A stretch of DNA of 13,385 bases from CAYFUR01 sp964346275 (lineage in GTDB: Bacteria; Sumerlaeota; Sumerlaeia; SLMS01), in the NCBI GenBank assembly GCA_964346275.1, contig CAYFUR010000103.1, positions 1-13,385 of the forward strand, read 5' to 3'. Shown in pieces: positions 5,016 to 11,901 of this stretch. How positions within the stretch are numbered: the first letter of the stretch is position 1; each line of letters begins with the position of its first letter. The notes under the pieces are model-generated. The model searched no databases and had not been told where the DNA came from. It was given only the letters and a program-made list of their open reading frames with translations. The position numbers and the translations under genes are program-made.

Positions 5016-7688
5016 ATGGATTTGAATAAACTGACCCAAAAATCCCAGGAGGCGCTGGCCCAGGCACAGAACCTGGCCGTGGAAGTGGGCCACCCCGAGG
5101 TGGATGGCGAGCACTTGCTCGTGGCGCTTGTCGAGCAGCCCGAGGGGCTGGTGCCGCGCATGTTGCGCAAAATGGATGTCAACGTAGACAGCCTGGCGGA
5201 AGCGGCGGAGCGGGAGCTTCGCAAAAAGCCGCGCGTGTCCGGCCCCGGCGCGACTCCCGGGTCCATTTACGTCTCACAACGGGTGAGCCGCCTGCTGGTG
5301 GCCGCGGAGAAGAACGCCAAGCGCCTGCAGGACGAATATGTCTCGGTGGAACACATCTTCCAGGCCCTGCTGGAGGAAGGAAACACGCCGGCGGGGAAGA
5401 TCCTGAAGGAGTTTCAGGTCTCCTCTGACCGATTCTTGAAGGCCCTCCAGGAGGTGCGCGGAAATCAGCGCGTGCAATCGGCTAACCCCGAGGCGACCTA
5501 TGAGGCACTGGAGCGCTATGGCCAGGATCTGGTGAAGAGCGCGCGACAGGGCAAGCTGGACCCGGTCATCGGGCGCGACGAGGAAATCCGCCGGGTGATC
5601 CGCATTCTCAGCCGCAAGACCAAGAACAATCCGGTGCTGATCGGCGAGCCCGGCGTCGGGAAGACGGCGATTGCCGAGGGCCTGGCCCAGCGCATCGTTC
5701 GCGGCGACGTGCCCCAGACGCTGAAGGACAAGACCGTTTTCGCGCTGGATATGGGCTCGCTCATCGCCGGGGCGAAGTTTCGCGGCGAGTTCGAGGAACG
5801 ACTGAAAGCCGTTCTCAATGAAATCAAGGAAAGCGAAGGAAGAATCCTCCTTTTCATCGACGAAATGCACACGATCGTCGGCGCGGGAAAAACCGAGGGA
5901 TCCATGGACGCGGGCAATATGCTCAAGCCGATGCTGGCCCGCGGCGAACTGCACTGCATTGGCGCGACGACTCTCGATGAATACCGCAAGCACGTGGAAA
6001 AGGATGCGGCGCTGGAACGCCGCTTCCAGCCGGTGATGGTGGACCAGCCGACGGTGGAAGACACCGTCTCGATCCTGCGCGGCCTGCGCGAACGCTTCGA
6101 GGTTCACCACGGCGTGCGCATCCAGGATAACGCGCTGGTGGGCGCGGCGACTCTCTCGCACCGCTATATCACCGACCGGTTTCTGCCCGACAAGGCGATC
6201 GACTTGGTTGATGAGGCGTGCGCGCTGATCCGCACGGAGATCGATTCCATGCCGGCAGAGCTGGATGCGGCGACGCGGCGCGTCATGCAGCTCGAAATCG
6301 AGGAAGCAGCCCTGAAGAAGGAAAAGGATGCCGCGTCGAAGGACCGCCTGAAGACGCTGCAGAAGGAGCTTCAGGAGCAGCGCGAGGCGGCGGATTCGTT
6401 GCGGGCGCAGTATGAATCGGAAAAAGACGTGATCTCCAAGTTCCAGCATCTGCGCGAGGAAATCGAGCAAACCCGCCGGGATATCGAGCGGGCGGAGCGC
6501 GAATACGACCTGAACAAGGCCGCGGAGCTGCGCCACGGCCGGCTGCCGGATTTGGAGAAGCGCCTGAAGGACGAAGAGAAGCGCCTCTCGGAAACGGAGC
6601 AGGACACGCAGTTGCTGCGCGAAGAAGTGACGGAGGAAGAAATCGCGCAGATCGTCGCTCGCTGGACCGGAATCCCGGTTTCCCGCCTGGTGGAGGGTGA
6701 GCGCGAGAAACTGCTGCGCCTGGACAATGTCCTGCACCAGCGCCTGGTGGGCCAGGACGAGGCCGTGCAGCTCGTGGCGGATGCGGTGATCCGCGCCCGC
6801 GCCGGCGTCAAGGATCCCAACCGGCCCATCGGCAGCTTTATCTTCCTCGGGCCCACCGGGGTCGGCAAAACGGAGCTGGGCAAGGCGCTGGCCGAAGCGC
6901 TCTTCGATACGGAAGAAAACATGGTCCGTATCGATATGAGCGAATACATGGAGAAATTCGCCGTCAGCCGGCTCATCGGCGCCCCGCCTGGCTACGTCGG
7001 TTACGAGGAGGGCGGCCAGTTGACCGAACAGGTACGCCGCAAGCCGTATAGCGTGATCCTGTTCGACGAGATCGAGAAAGCGCACCCGGAAGTTTTTAAC
7101 GTGCTGCTGCAGATCCTCGATGACGGGCGCGTGACCGATGCCCAGGGGCACGTCGTGAATTTCCGCAACACGGTGATCATCATGACGTCGAACATTGGGG
7201 CGCAAACACTGCTCGAGGGCATTTCGGACAAGGGCGAGCTGCAGGACAGCACGCGCGATGCCGTGATGCGCGAACTTCGCGATGGGTTCCGCCCCGAATT
7301 CCTCAACCGCGTGGACGAGATCGTGCTCTTCAAGCCGCTGCGTCCGGAAGAGTTGAAGCACATCGTGGACTTGCAGGTGGACCAGTTGCAGAAACGGCTG
7401 GAACAGCGGCGGATCACTCTGAAGCTGACGGATTCGGCCAAGGAGTTCATCGCCGAGGAAAGCTACGATCCGCACTACGGCGCCCGGCCGCTGAGGCGCT
7501 ACCTGCAGCGCGAACTGGAAACCCAGATCGCCCGCGCGCTGATCGGCGGAGAAGCCACCGATGGTTCAACCGTGGTCGTGGATACCTCCGCGGGGGTCTT
7601 GAACTTCGAGTTCGAACCCCCGGAGAAGGCTTCTCCGAATACGGAAGAAGAAACGGCGGAAGCCGTTTCTCGGAGCGAGAAGGGCTGA
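5016..7688 (+). CDS. clpB: ATP-dependent chaperone ClpB (Hsp100 disaggregase)
   Basis: ClpB is a hexameric AAA+ machine that, with DnaK, threads proteins out of aggregates after stress. The 890-residue product contains every expected domain in order. The N domain with two Clp repeats spans about 1-150. NBD1 has Walker A GEPGVGKT (210-217), Walker B LLFIDE (278-283) and arginines at ERRF (334-337). The coiled-coil middle domain spans about 410-530. NBD2 has Walker A GPTGVGKT (612-619), Walker B ILFDE (681-685), pore loop GYVGYEEGG (659-667), NRVDEIV (764-770) and sensor 2 GARPLRR (822-828). The middle domain separates it from ClpA and ClpC, and no ClpP-binding IGF-type loop is evident. The NBD1 pore loop reads AGAKFRGEFEER, with Phe255 where many ClpB have Tyr. 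A charged tail of about 20 residues follows the usual end. The ATG at 5016 follows GAGGTGA with 7 nt spacing. Confidence 0.97.
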   Translation: MDLNKLTQKSQEALAQAQNLAVEVGHPEVDGEHLLVALVEQPEGLVPRMLRKMDVNVDSLAEAAERELRKKPRVSGPGATPGSIYVSQRVSRLLVAAEKNAKRLQDEYVSVEHIFQALLEEGNTPAGKILKEFQVSSDRFLKALQEVRGNQRVQSANPEATYEALERYGQDLVKSARQGKLDPVIGRDEEIRRVIRILSRKTKNNPVLIGEPGVGKTAIAEGLAQRIVRGDVPQTLKDKTVFALDMGSLIAGAKFRGEFEERLKAVLNEIKESEGRILLFIDEMHTIVGAGKTEGSMDAGNMLKPMLARGELHCIGATTLDEYRKHVEKDAALERRFQPVMVDQPTVEDTVSILRGLRERFEVHHGVRIQDNALVGAATLSHRYITDRFLPDKAIDLVDEACALIRTEIDSMPAELDAATRRVMQLEIEEAALKKEKDAASKDRLKTLQKELQEQREAADSLRAQYESEKDVISKFQHLREEIEQTRRDIERAEREYDLNKAAELRHGRLPDLEKRLKDEEKRLSETEQDTQLLREEVTEEEIAQIVARWTGIPVSRLVEGEREKLLRLDNVLHQRLVGQDEAVQLVADAVIRARAGVKDPNRPIGSFIFLGPTGVGKTELGKALAEALFDTEENMVRIDMSEYMEKFAVSRLIGAPPGYVGYEEGGQLTEQVRRKPYSVILFDEIEKAHPEVFNVLLQILDDGRVTDAQGHVVNFRNTVIIMTSNIGAQTLLEGISDKGELQDSTRDAVMRELRDGFRPEFLNRVDEIVLFKPLRPEELKHIVDLQVDQLQKRLEQRRITLKLTDSAKEFIAEESYDPHYGARPLRRYLQRELETQIARALIGGEATDGSTVVVDTSAGVLNFEFEPPEKASPNTEEETAEAVSRSEKG
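7649..7670. terminator. hairpin within the 3' end of clpB, possibly a terminator on the minus strand
   Basis: A 9-bp perfect stem (AGAAACGGC at 7649-7657, GCCGTTTCT at 7662-7670) closes a 4-nt loop. On the plus strand it is not followed by a T-run. On the minus strand it continues as TCTTCCG, giving a T-rich trailer TTTCTTCTTCC. It could therefore end transcripts coming from the minus-strand genes to the right (stop at 7886). It lies inside the charged C-terminal tail of clpB, and a second inverted repeat (7621-7637, CGGAGAAG-G-CTTCTCCG) lies just before it. Confidence 0.35.
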
Positions 7689-7885
7689 GCCGCGTCTTGA
7701 AAAAACCTGCACCCCGAGAGGGCGTCCGGATTCTCCAGGCGCCATCTCATTTGTGTATAGACCGGTCATTCTTGATGGATTGAAAAGCAGAAACCGGAAG
7801 GAAGGCATGTCATAATTGCGGCAGAGGAAAAAGAGGAGGGCGGCCGCGCTCCCAGAGCATTCCGTGGAAAATTGATCTGTTCTCT

Positions 7886-8233
7886 CTAAAATCCCGCCCA
7901 GAGAAGCGCCAGGCCTTCGCAAAGCGCGCCGGCGAATGCGATGGCCCAGCCGGAAACGCGCAGGGCATTTGTCTCCCCCTTTGCCTGAGAGGCGAGGCCG
8001 CAGAGAAGAAGCCCAACGCCCAGAATAATCAAGCCCGCCCCGCTCAGGACGGCGGCGCTTCCTTCAATCTCGATCACGCGCATGTTCCGCGGAAGCCAGT
8101 CCAGATCGCTGAGACTGATCAACGAGCGTTTTGTGGCGATATCGCGAATTCCCAGAGCGACCCCGGCGGCTGAGAGAAGATACAATGCAATGGGAAGGGA
8201 CTTTTTCTGGGAAGGCTCTGGTGAGTTGGACAT
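7886..8233 (-). CDS. hypothetical small membrane protein, three predicted helices
   Basis: I do not recognise this family. The 115-residue product is strongly hydrophobic with three probable membrane segments: LPIALYLLSAAGVALGI (about 13-29), AAVLSGAGLIILGVGLLLCG (about 60-79) and SGWAIAFAGALCEGLALLWA (about 94-113). A short hydrophilic, proline/lysine-containing N-terminus precedes them, and a polar connector (RDIATKRSLISLSDLDWLPR) lies between helices 1 and 2. I prefer the ATG at 8233, which has AGAGGA 6 nt upstream. An in-frame ATG at 8260 would add nine residues but has a poorer site. It follows the gene at 8313-8780 on the same strand with a gap of 79 nt, so the two may form a small operon. 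No function can be given from sequence alone. Confidence 0.65.
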   Translation of the reverse strand: MSNSPEPSQKKSLPIALYLLSAAGVALGIRDIATKRSLISLSDLDWLPRNMRVIEIEGSAAVLSGAGLIILGVGLLLCGLASQAKGETNALRVSGWAIAFAGALCEGLALLWAGF

Positions 8234-8312
8234 GGATAATCCTCTGGTCATCGAGACCACGCCTGTGCCGTGCTCGATTGTTTTTTTTTCTCTCTATCTC
8301 AGGCGGGGTTGA

Positions 8313-8780
8313 TTATTCACCTCCCGGGGATTGGAGGCGTTGGCCTCCCTCGATATGCTTTTTCCATTCCGCCGCGTGCTCGACGTAAAGCTGCATTGCT
8401 TTCTCCACGGAATGCTCTCGATAGACGAGATAGAGTGTCAAATGGGCGCCCTCCTGGCCAAAACCGGAATCACGCGTTTCCACGCTGGTGATTTTCGTGA
8501 GAGGGATGGAGATTTCATCTTCGCTTCGCTGGCGGTAAATCCATAATTCCTCGGGGGTGAGCACCGCCGCAACCCGATCGGAGGAGGGTTTCTGGTCCTT
8601 GAGGGATCCGGAGAGGAGGAATCCGGAGAGATCCTTTCGGATCATATCGCTTCCCGAAAACCGGCTGCGAATTTTGCCCATCATATCCGCCGAGCGGCGG
8701 CGGAAAAGCCGGTCGGCCACATAGAGGAGCGAAAGCAGTGCGGCTGCGGACGAAAGAATGATAGGCAGGGATTCAAGCAT
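8313..8780 (-). CDS. hypothetical membrane-anchored protein with possible PH-like domain
   Basis: The 155-residue product begins with one hydrophobic segment (LESLPIILSSAAALLSLLYVA, residues 2-22). An Arg-rich stretch (DRLFRRRSADMMGKIRSR) follows, consistent with an N-terminal anchor with the rest in the cytoplasm. The remainder (about 69-146) alternates beta-strand-like segments, VAAVLTPEELWIYRQ, then ISIPLTKITSVETRD and LTLYLVYREH, and ends in an amphipathic helix, HAAEWKKHIE. This pattern of about seven strands and a closing helix resembles bacterial PH/GRAM-type domains; it is an inference from pattern only. No clear Shine-Dalgarno site precedes the ATG at 8780, so the start is uncertain. 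It is divergent from the cytidylate-kinase-like gene at 8905 and upstream of the small membrane protein at 7886-8233. Confidence 0.6.
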   Translation of the reverse strand: MLESLPIILSSAAALLSLLYVADRLFRRRSADMMGKIRSRFSGSDMIRKDLSGFLLSGSLKDQKPSSDRVAAVLTPEELWIYRQRSEDEISIPLTKITSVETRDSGFGQEGAHLTLYLVYREHSVEKAMQLYVEHAAEWKKHIEGGQRLQSPGGE

Positions 8781-8904
8781 GGATTGAGGGGACGGAATCA
8801 GGGGGAAGGGTTTTTGCTCTTTGTGATCCGCGGGTTCCTTTCAGTTTGCTTTTTTTGGAATTTGAGTGTGTCATTTTCGCAAAGATAAGAGGAGAAGTAA
8901 GTCC

Positions 8905-9594
8905 ATGGCAACCGATTCGATTCGACTTGTGCAGGCCCTTGTTTCCGCAGGCTCGCAGGAACGGACGCCCAAGGGCACGCAAATCCCCCATGGCCCCGTG
9001 GTGACGGTCTCCCGCTATTATGGCAGCGGGGGCAAAGAAGTTGCCGAGCGGCTGGCCAAGCGGATCGGCGTGCGCTGTTTCGACCGTGAAATTCTGGAAG
9101 CCGTCGTGGAGAGCGCCCGGGTGGATCGCTACCTGATGGAAGAATTGGACGAGGCCGTGCGCGGCAGCATGAGCGATTGGATCTATACATTATTAACGGG
9201 CAAAAGCGTCTTTTCCGAGGATTACCGCCGCCACTTGTTCAATGTGATCCTGGCCATCTCCAAGCAGGGCGGCGTCATTGTCGGCCGCGGGGGAAACCTG
9301 ATTCTCTCTGGACGGAAAGACGTTTTCCGGCTGCGTCTTGTGGGGAGCCAGGAGAAGTGCGCCGAACGCGTCGCCGAACGAAAAACGATTTCAAAGGAAG
9401 ATGCACGCAAGGAAATCATCGAAACGGAGAAGGAACGGGAAGTCTTCATCCACAGCGTCTTTAAGCGCAAAACCGTTTATCCCCAGGATTACGACCTGAC
9501 GATCAATACAGATTGGTATCCAACCGACCAGACGGTGGATCTGGCCCTGCATGCGATGGAGTTGCGGGGTTTCAAAATTCCCAAGGCGCATTGA
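8905..9594 (+). CDS. cytidylate kinase-like family protein
   Basis: The 229-residue product matches the P-loop 'cytidylate kinase-like' family (the AAA_33/Cytidylate_kin2 type seen widely in anaerobes). Its hallmark is VVTVSRYYGSGGKEVAERLA (residues 32-51), where GSGGK replaces the classical P-loop. It is followed by GVRCFDREIL (55-64), GGVIVGRGGNLIL (122-134), a lid-like charged segment RVAERKTISKEDARKE (155-170) and YDLTINTDWYPTDQTVDLAL (197-216). These proteins resemble nucleoside monophosphate kinases, but their substrate is generally not proven. A true housekeeping CMP kinase (cmk) would have a GPSGSGKST-type loop and a CMP-binding insert, which are lacking here. The ATG at 8905 follows AAGAGGAG with about 10 nt spacing. 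An in-frame ATG at 8866 exists but has no site. It lies 115 nt upstream of pdxH on the same strand. Confidence 0.85.
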   Translation: MATDSIRLVQALVSAGSQERTPKGTQIPHGPVVTVSRYYGSGGKEVAERLAKRIGVRCFDREILEAVVESARVDRYLMEELDEAVRGSMSDWIYTLLTGKSVFSEDYRRHLFNVILAISKQGGVIVGRGGNLILSGRKDVFRLRLVGSQEKCAERVAERKTISKEDARKEIIETEKEREVFIHSVFKRKTVYPQDYDLTINTDWYPTDQTVDLALHAMELRGFKIPKAH

Positions 9595-9709
9595 TTTCGC
9601 GCCGGCCCGATTTCCCGCTGATCCGTCCGTTCCACCCGGAGCGCCAGCAAGCCGGGCCTGAGTCCTGCTTCCTGCCGGACGCAGATCTTCAGGAGACCAG
9701 TCCGCCCCA

Positions 9710-10303
9710 ATGATTCCCCACAGCACCGAAAATCCCATCGATCTGTTTGCCGAGTGGTATCGCGACGCCCGGGAGACCGAGCTGAAATACCCCGATGCCA
9801 TGACCCTGGCCACCGTGGATGCCCAGGGGCAGCCCCAGGCGCGGATTGTCTTGCTGAAGGGTTTCGGCGAAAACGGCTTTGTCTTCTATACGAATTTCGA
9901 GAGCGAAAAGGGGCGGGAGTTGATGGCCCATCCGAAAGCGGCTCTTTGCTTCTTCTGGAAGACGATCAACAAGCAGGTGCGCATTCGAGGGATCGTGGAA
10001 GAAGTCTCAAAAGAGGAGGCGGACGCGTATTTTGAATCGCGCCCTCGGGAAAGCCGCATCGGCGCCTGGGCCTCCAACCAGTCACGCCAGATTACGGGGC
10101 GGGAGGAGCTGCTGGCGCGGTTCGAAGAATTCAAAAGCAAATTCGAAGGGCAGCCGGTGCCGCGCCCGCCGCACTGGTCGGGCTTTCGCCTCAAGCCCAA
10201 TGCCGTGGAATTCTGGCGGGAAGGAGACTACCGGCTCCACGACCGGCTCTTATTCACAAGGACCGATGAGGGCGGCTGGAGCGAACAGGTTCTGTCTCCC
10301 TGA
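9710..10303 (+). CDS. pdxH: pyridoxine/pyridoxamine 5'-phosphate oxidase
   Basis: PdxH uses FMN and oxygen to convert pyridoxine or pyridoxamine 5'-phosphate to pyridoxal 5'-phosphate, the last step of the DXP-dependent vitamin B6 pathway and of salvage. The 197-residue product carries nearly all family signatures: PQARIVLLKGF (42-52) and FYTN with KGREL (59-71) for FMN binding, FFWKTINKQVRIRG (81-94), RPRESRIGAWASNQS (111-125), PRPPHWSGFRLKP with VEFW (151-169), and the substrate-binding RLHDR (175-179). The C-terminus reads WSEQVLSP where many relatives have an RLAP-like ending. The only in-frame start is the ATG at 9710; AGGAG lies 14 nt upstream, rather far, so translation may be modest. 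It converges with the FAD gene on the other strand, with a gap of only 24 nt. Its oxygen requirement suggests exposure to oxygen. Confidence 0.95.
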   Translation: MIPHSTENPIDLFAEWYRDARETELKYPDAMTLATVDAQGQPQARIVLLKGFGENGFVFYTNFESEKGRELMAHPKAALCFFWKTINKQVRIRGIVEEVSKEEADAYFESRPRESRIGAWASNQSRQITGREELLARFEEFKSKFEGQPVPRPPHWSGFRLKPNAVEFWREGDYRLHDRLLFTRTDEGGWSEQVLSP

Positions 10304-10327
10304 TCCGCGTCTATACGACTGCCAAAA

Positions 10328-11770
10328 TCAGTCGACAATCCGAAATTTCTGGAACCGGGGAACTTCCCGGTAAAAAGATTCCGCCATGTTGTCATCGCCA
10401 GCGAGGAGATGCTCGGCGGCGCGGAATCCCATGTGGATCGAATGGTCCATGTTGTTGTGGAGGAAAAGGCCCTGGCGGCCAACGCTCAGGAGGCGGGGAA
10501 AACGCTCGAGGTAATCCACGATAGCCCGCATTCGGTCGCGGTATTCCAGGTCGTAGAGGGGATACGTTTTGGGAATCCGGTGGACATGGGTGGCTGAGAT
10601 TTCATCGGGGCGCAGAATGCCGACGCGCCCCATTCCCTCGATCGTTTCCCGGGTCAGCTGCTCGTCGCTCTTGTTCCACGTTTCGTCGCCCTCGTAGCAA
10701 GTTACCTCGAGAACGATCATGGCGCGGTCTTTCGAGCTCATGGACTGGTGGAAGTTTTTCGGTTCGTAGCCGCGATTAAAAACGGTGTCCTGCTCGGGGA
10801 AGTAAAGCCACTGGGCTTCCGTGACCTGGGGGCGGTCGGCCACCAGGCAAACGAGCAGGTTGGCAATGTAGCGGAGTTCGCCTCGCACGCGCGAGACGGA
10901 TTCATCGGGCCGCCGGCGCAGAAGCATCCCAAGCAAATCGCTGATGGGGATGGTGGACGCGAGAACGTCGGCTTCATGGATTTCCTCGCCGCCGCTGTCG
11001 CGTTCGATGGCAGTGACTTTCGCCGGGCCTTCGTCGGGCTGCTCCAGGTCCACGACGCGGCGCACAAGGCGAATGCGGCCGCCGCGCTCCTCCACGCCGC
11101 GGCGGAGTTTCTTCACCAGGTTTTCCACTCCCCCGGCGATATAGTAGAATTTCTTGACGGCCGTGATCTTGCCGTCTTTCTTTTCGCCGAAAATGAGCTT
11201 CTTGACCATCTGGTCGAGGCCGCCTGCGGAAACGCGCACACGGGCGATATCCGCGTGGATCTGGCGCGGGTCGATCTTCCATACCTTGCGCGCGTAGGGC
11301 CCGACAAGAAGGCGGTAAAGCTCGGGGCCGAAAGCGGCGATCATCAGCGATTCAAAGGATTCCTGCTCGCCGCTCGGGGTGCGGAAAAGCGATCCGGCCT
11401 TGTGCATGGCATAGCTGGCCCCGGCCCGTGCGAGGCGCGGCACGCCCAGGTGCCGGGCGATCTCCGGGGGCTTGGGCGGGTATTCGATCCAGCCTCCGCG
11501 CAGCCACATTTGGGAGCGCCGTTTGACTGTTTCAAGCTGGTCCCCCACAAGGTCGTCGAGAAACTCCTGCACGTCCGGCAATTCGGTGAATATGCGATGA
11601 GGGCCTAAGTCCGTAACCTGGCCATCGACGGTGAGGGACCGGGCGAGACCGCCGGGACGGTCCTCCTGTTCGAGGAGGGTGACGTCGAGGGAGGGATCGC
11701 GCTCGAGGAGACGGTAGGCGGTGGCCAGGCCGCAAACGCCGGCACCGAGGATGAGAACACGCCGCTTCAT
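10328..11770 (-). CDS. FAD-dependent oxidoreductase, amine oxidase/protoporphyrinogen oxidase-like
   Basis: The 480-residue product is a flavoprotein of the amine-oxidase/UDP-galactopyranose-mutase-like superfamily. The N-terminal Rossmann fold has RRVLILGAGVCGLATAYRLL (3-22) with the dinucleotide motif GAGVCG and an acidic residue after strand 2 (LLEQEDRPGGLARS, 32-45). These are followed by VTDLGPHRIF (52-61). The middle holds YRLLVGPYARKVWKIDPRQI (152-171) and VSAGGLDQMVKKL (180-192), resembling the 'PYxxKVWG' pattern of homologues often found in polysaccharide clusters. The C-terminal FAD-contacting GRQGLFLHNNMDHSIHMGF (431-449) is intact. No haem or glycan gene accompanies it here, so the substrate is unknown; calling it HemY would be overreach. 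The ATG at 11770 has no clear Shine-Dalgarno site. The gene lies just downstream of a strong terminator and so has its own promoter, which I could not identify. Confidence 0.85.
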   Translation of the reverse strand: MKRRVLILGAGVCGLATAYRLLERDPSLDVTLLEQEDRPGGLARSLTVDGQVTDLGPHRIFTELPDVQEFLDDLVGDQLETVKRRSQMWLRGGWIEYPPKPPEIARHLGVPRLARAGASYAMHKAGSLFRTPSGEQESFESLMIAAFGPELYRLLVGPYARKVWKIDPRQIHADIARVRVSAGGLDQMVKKLIFGEKKDGKITAVKKFYYIAGGVENLVKKLRRGVEERGGRIRLVRRVVDLEQPDEGPAKVTAIERDSGGEEIHEADVLASTIPISDLLGMLLRRRPDESVSRVRGELRYIANLLVCLVADRPQVTEAQWLYFPEQDTVFNRGYEPKNFHQSMSSKDRAMIVLEVTCYEGDETWNKSDEQLTRETIEGMGRVGILRPDEISATHVHRIPKTYPLYDLEYRDRMRAIVDYLERFPRLLSVGRQGLFLHNNMDHSIHMGFRAAEHLLAGDDNMAESFYREVPRFQKFRIVD

Positions 11771-11832
11771 GGGCGAAGAAGGTAGGGAAGAAGGGGTCTG
11801 CCGCCAAGATGAATCGCGCGGAGGGGGCCGCT

Positions 11833-11875
11833 AAAAAAAGCCCTCCCCCGGACGAGTCGTCCCGGGGAGGGCTTT
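11833..11875 (-). terminator. strong intrinsic terminator of the modular Thr-Pro protein gene
   Basis: On the minus strand a perfect 12-bp stem (AAAGCCCTCCCC at 11875-11864 with GGGGAGGGCTTT at 11848-11837) closes a loop that itself contains GGAC/GTCC. It ends in a run of seven T (11839-11833). It starts 27 nt after the stop codon at 11902 and separates that gene from the FAD oxidoreductase gene. On the plus strand only TTTC follows, so termination is mainly for minus-strand transcripts. Confidence 0.92.
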
Positions 11876-11901
11876 CAGTCGAGGGTTGTGGTTTGCCGCG
11901 A

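Noticed and set aside
5274..7475. Open frame of more than 700 codons antisense to clpB
   Set aside because: Long antisense frames are expected opposite GC-rich genes; the composition is His/Leu/Arg-rich without recognisable domains, and clpB explains the region.
8240..8289. Run of nine T with a small upstream stem, looking like a plus-strand terminator
   Set aside because: The stem is short and bulged, is separated from the T-run by several bases, and no plus-strand gene ends here; on the minus strand the run is A and cannot terminate.
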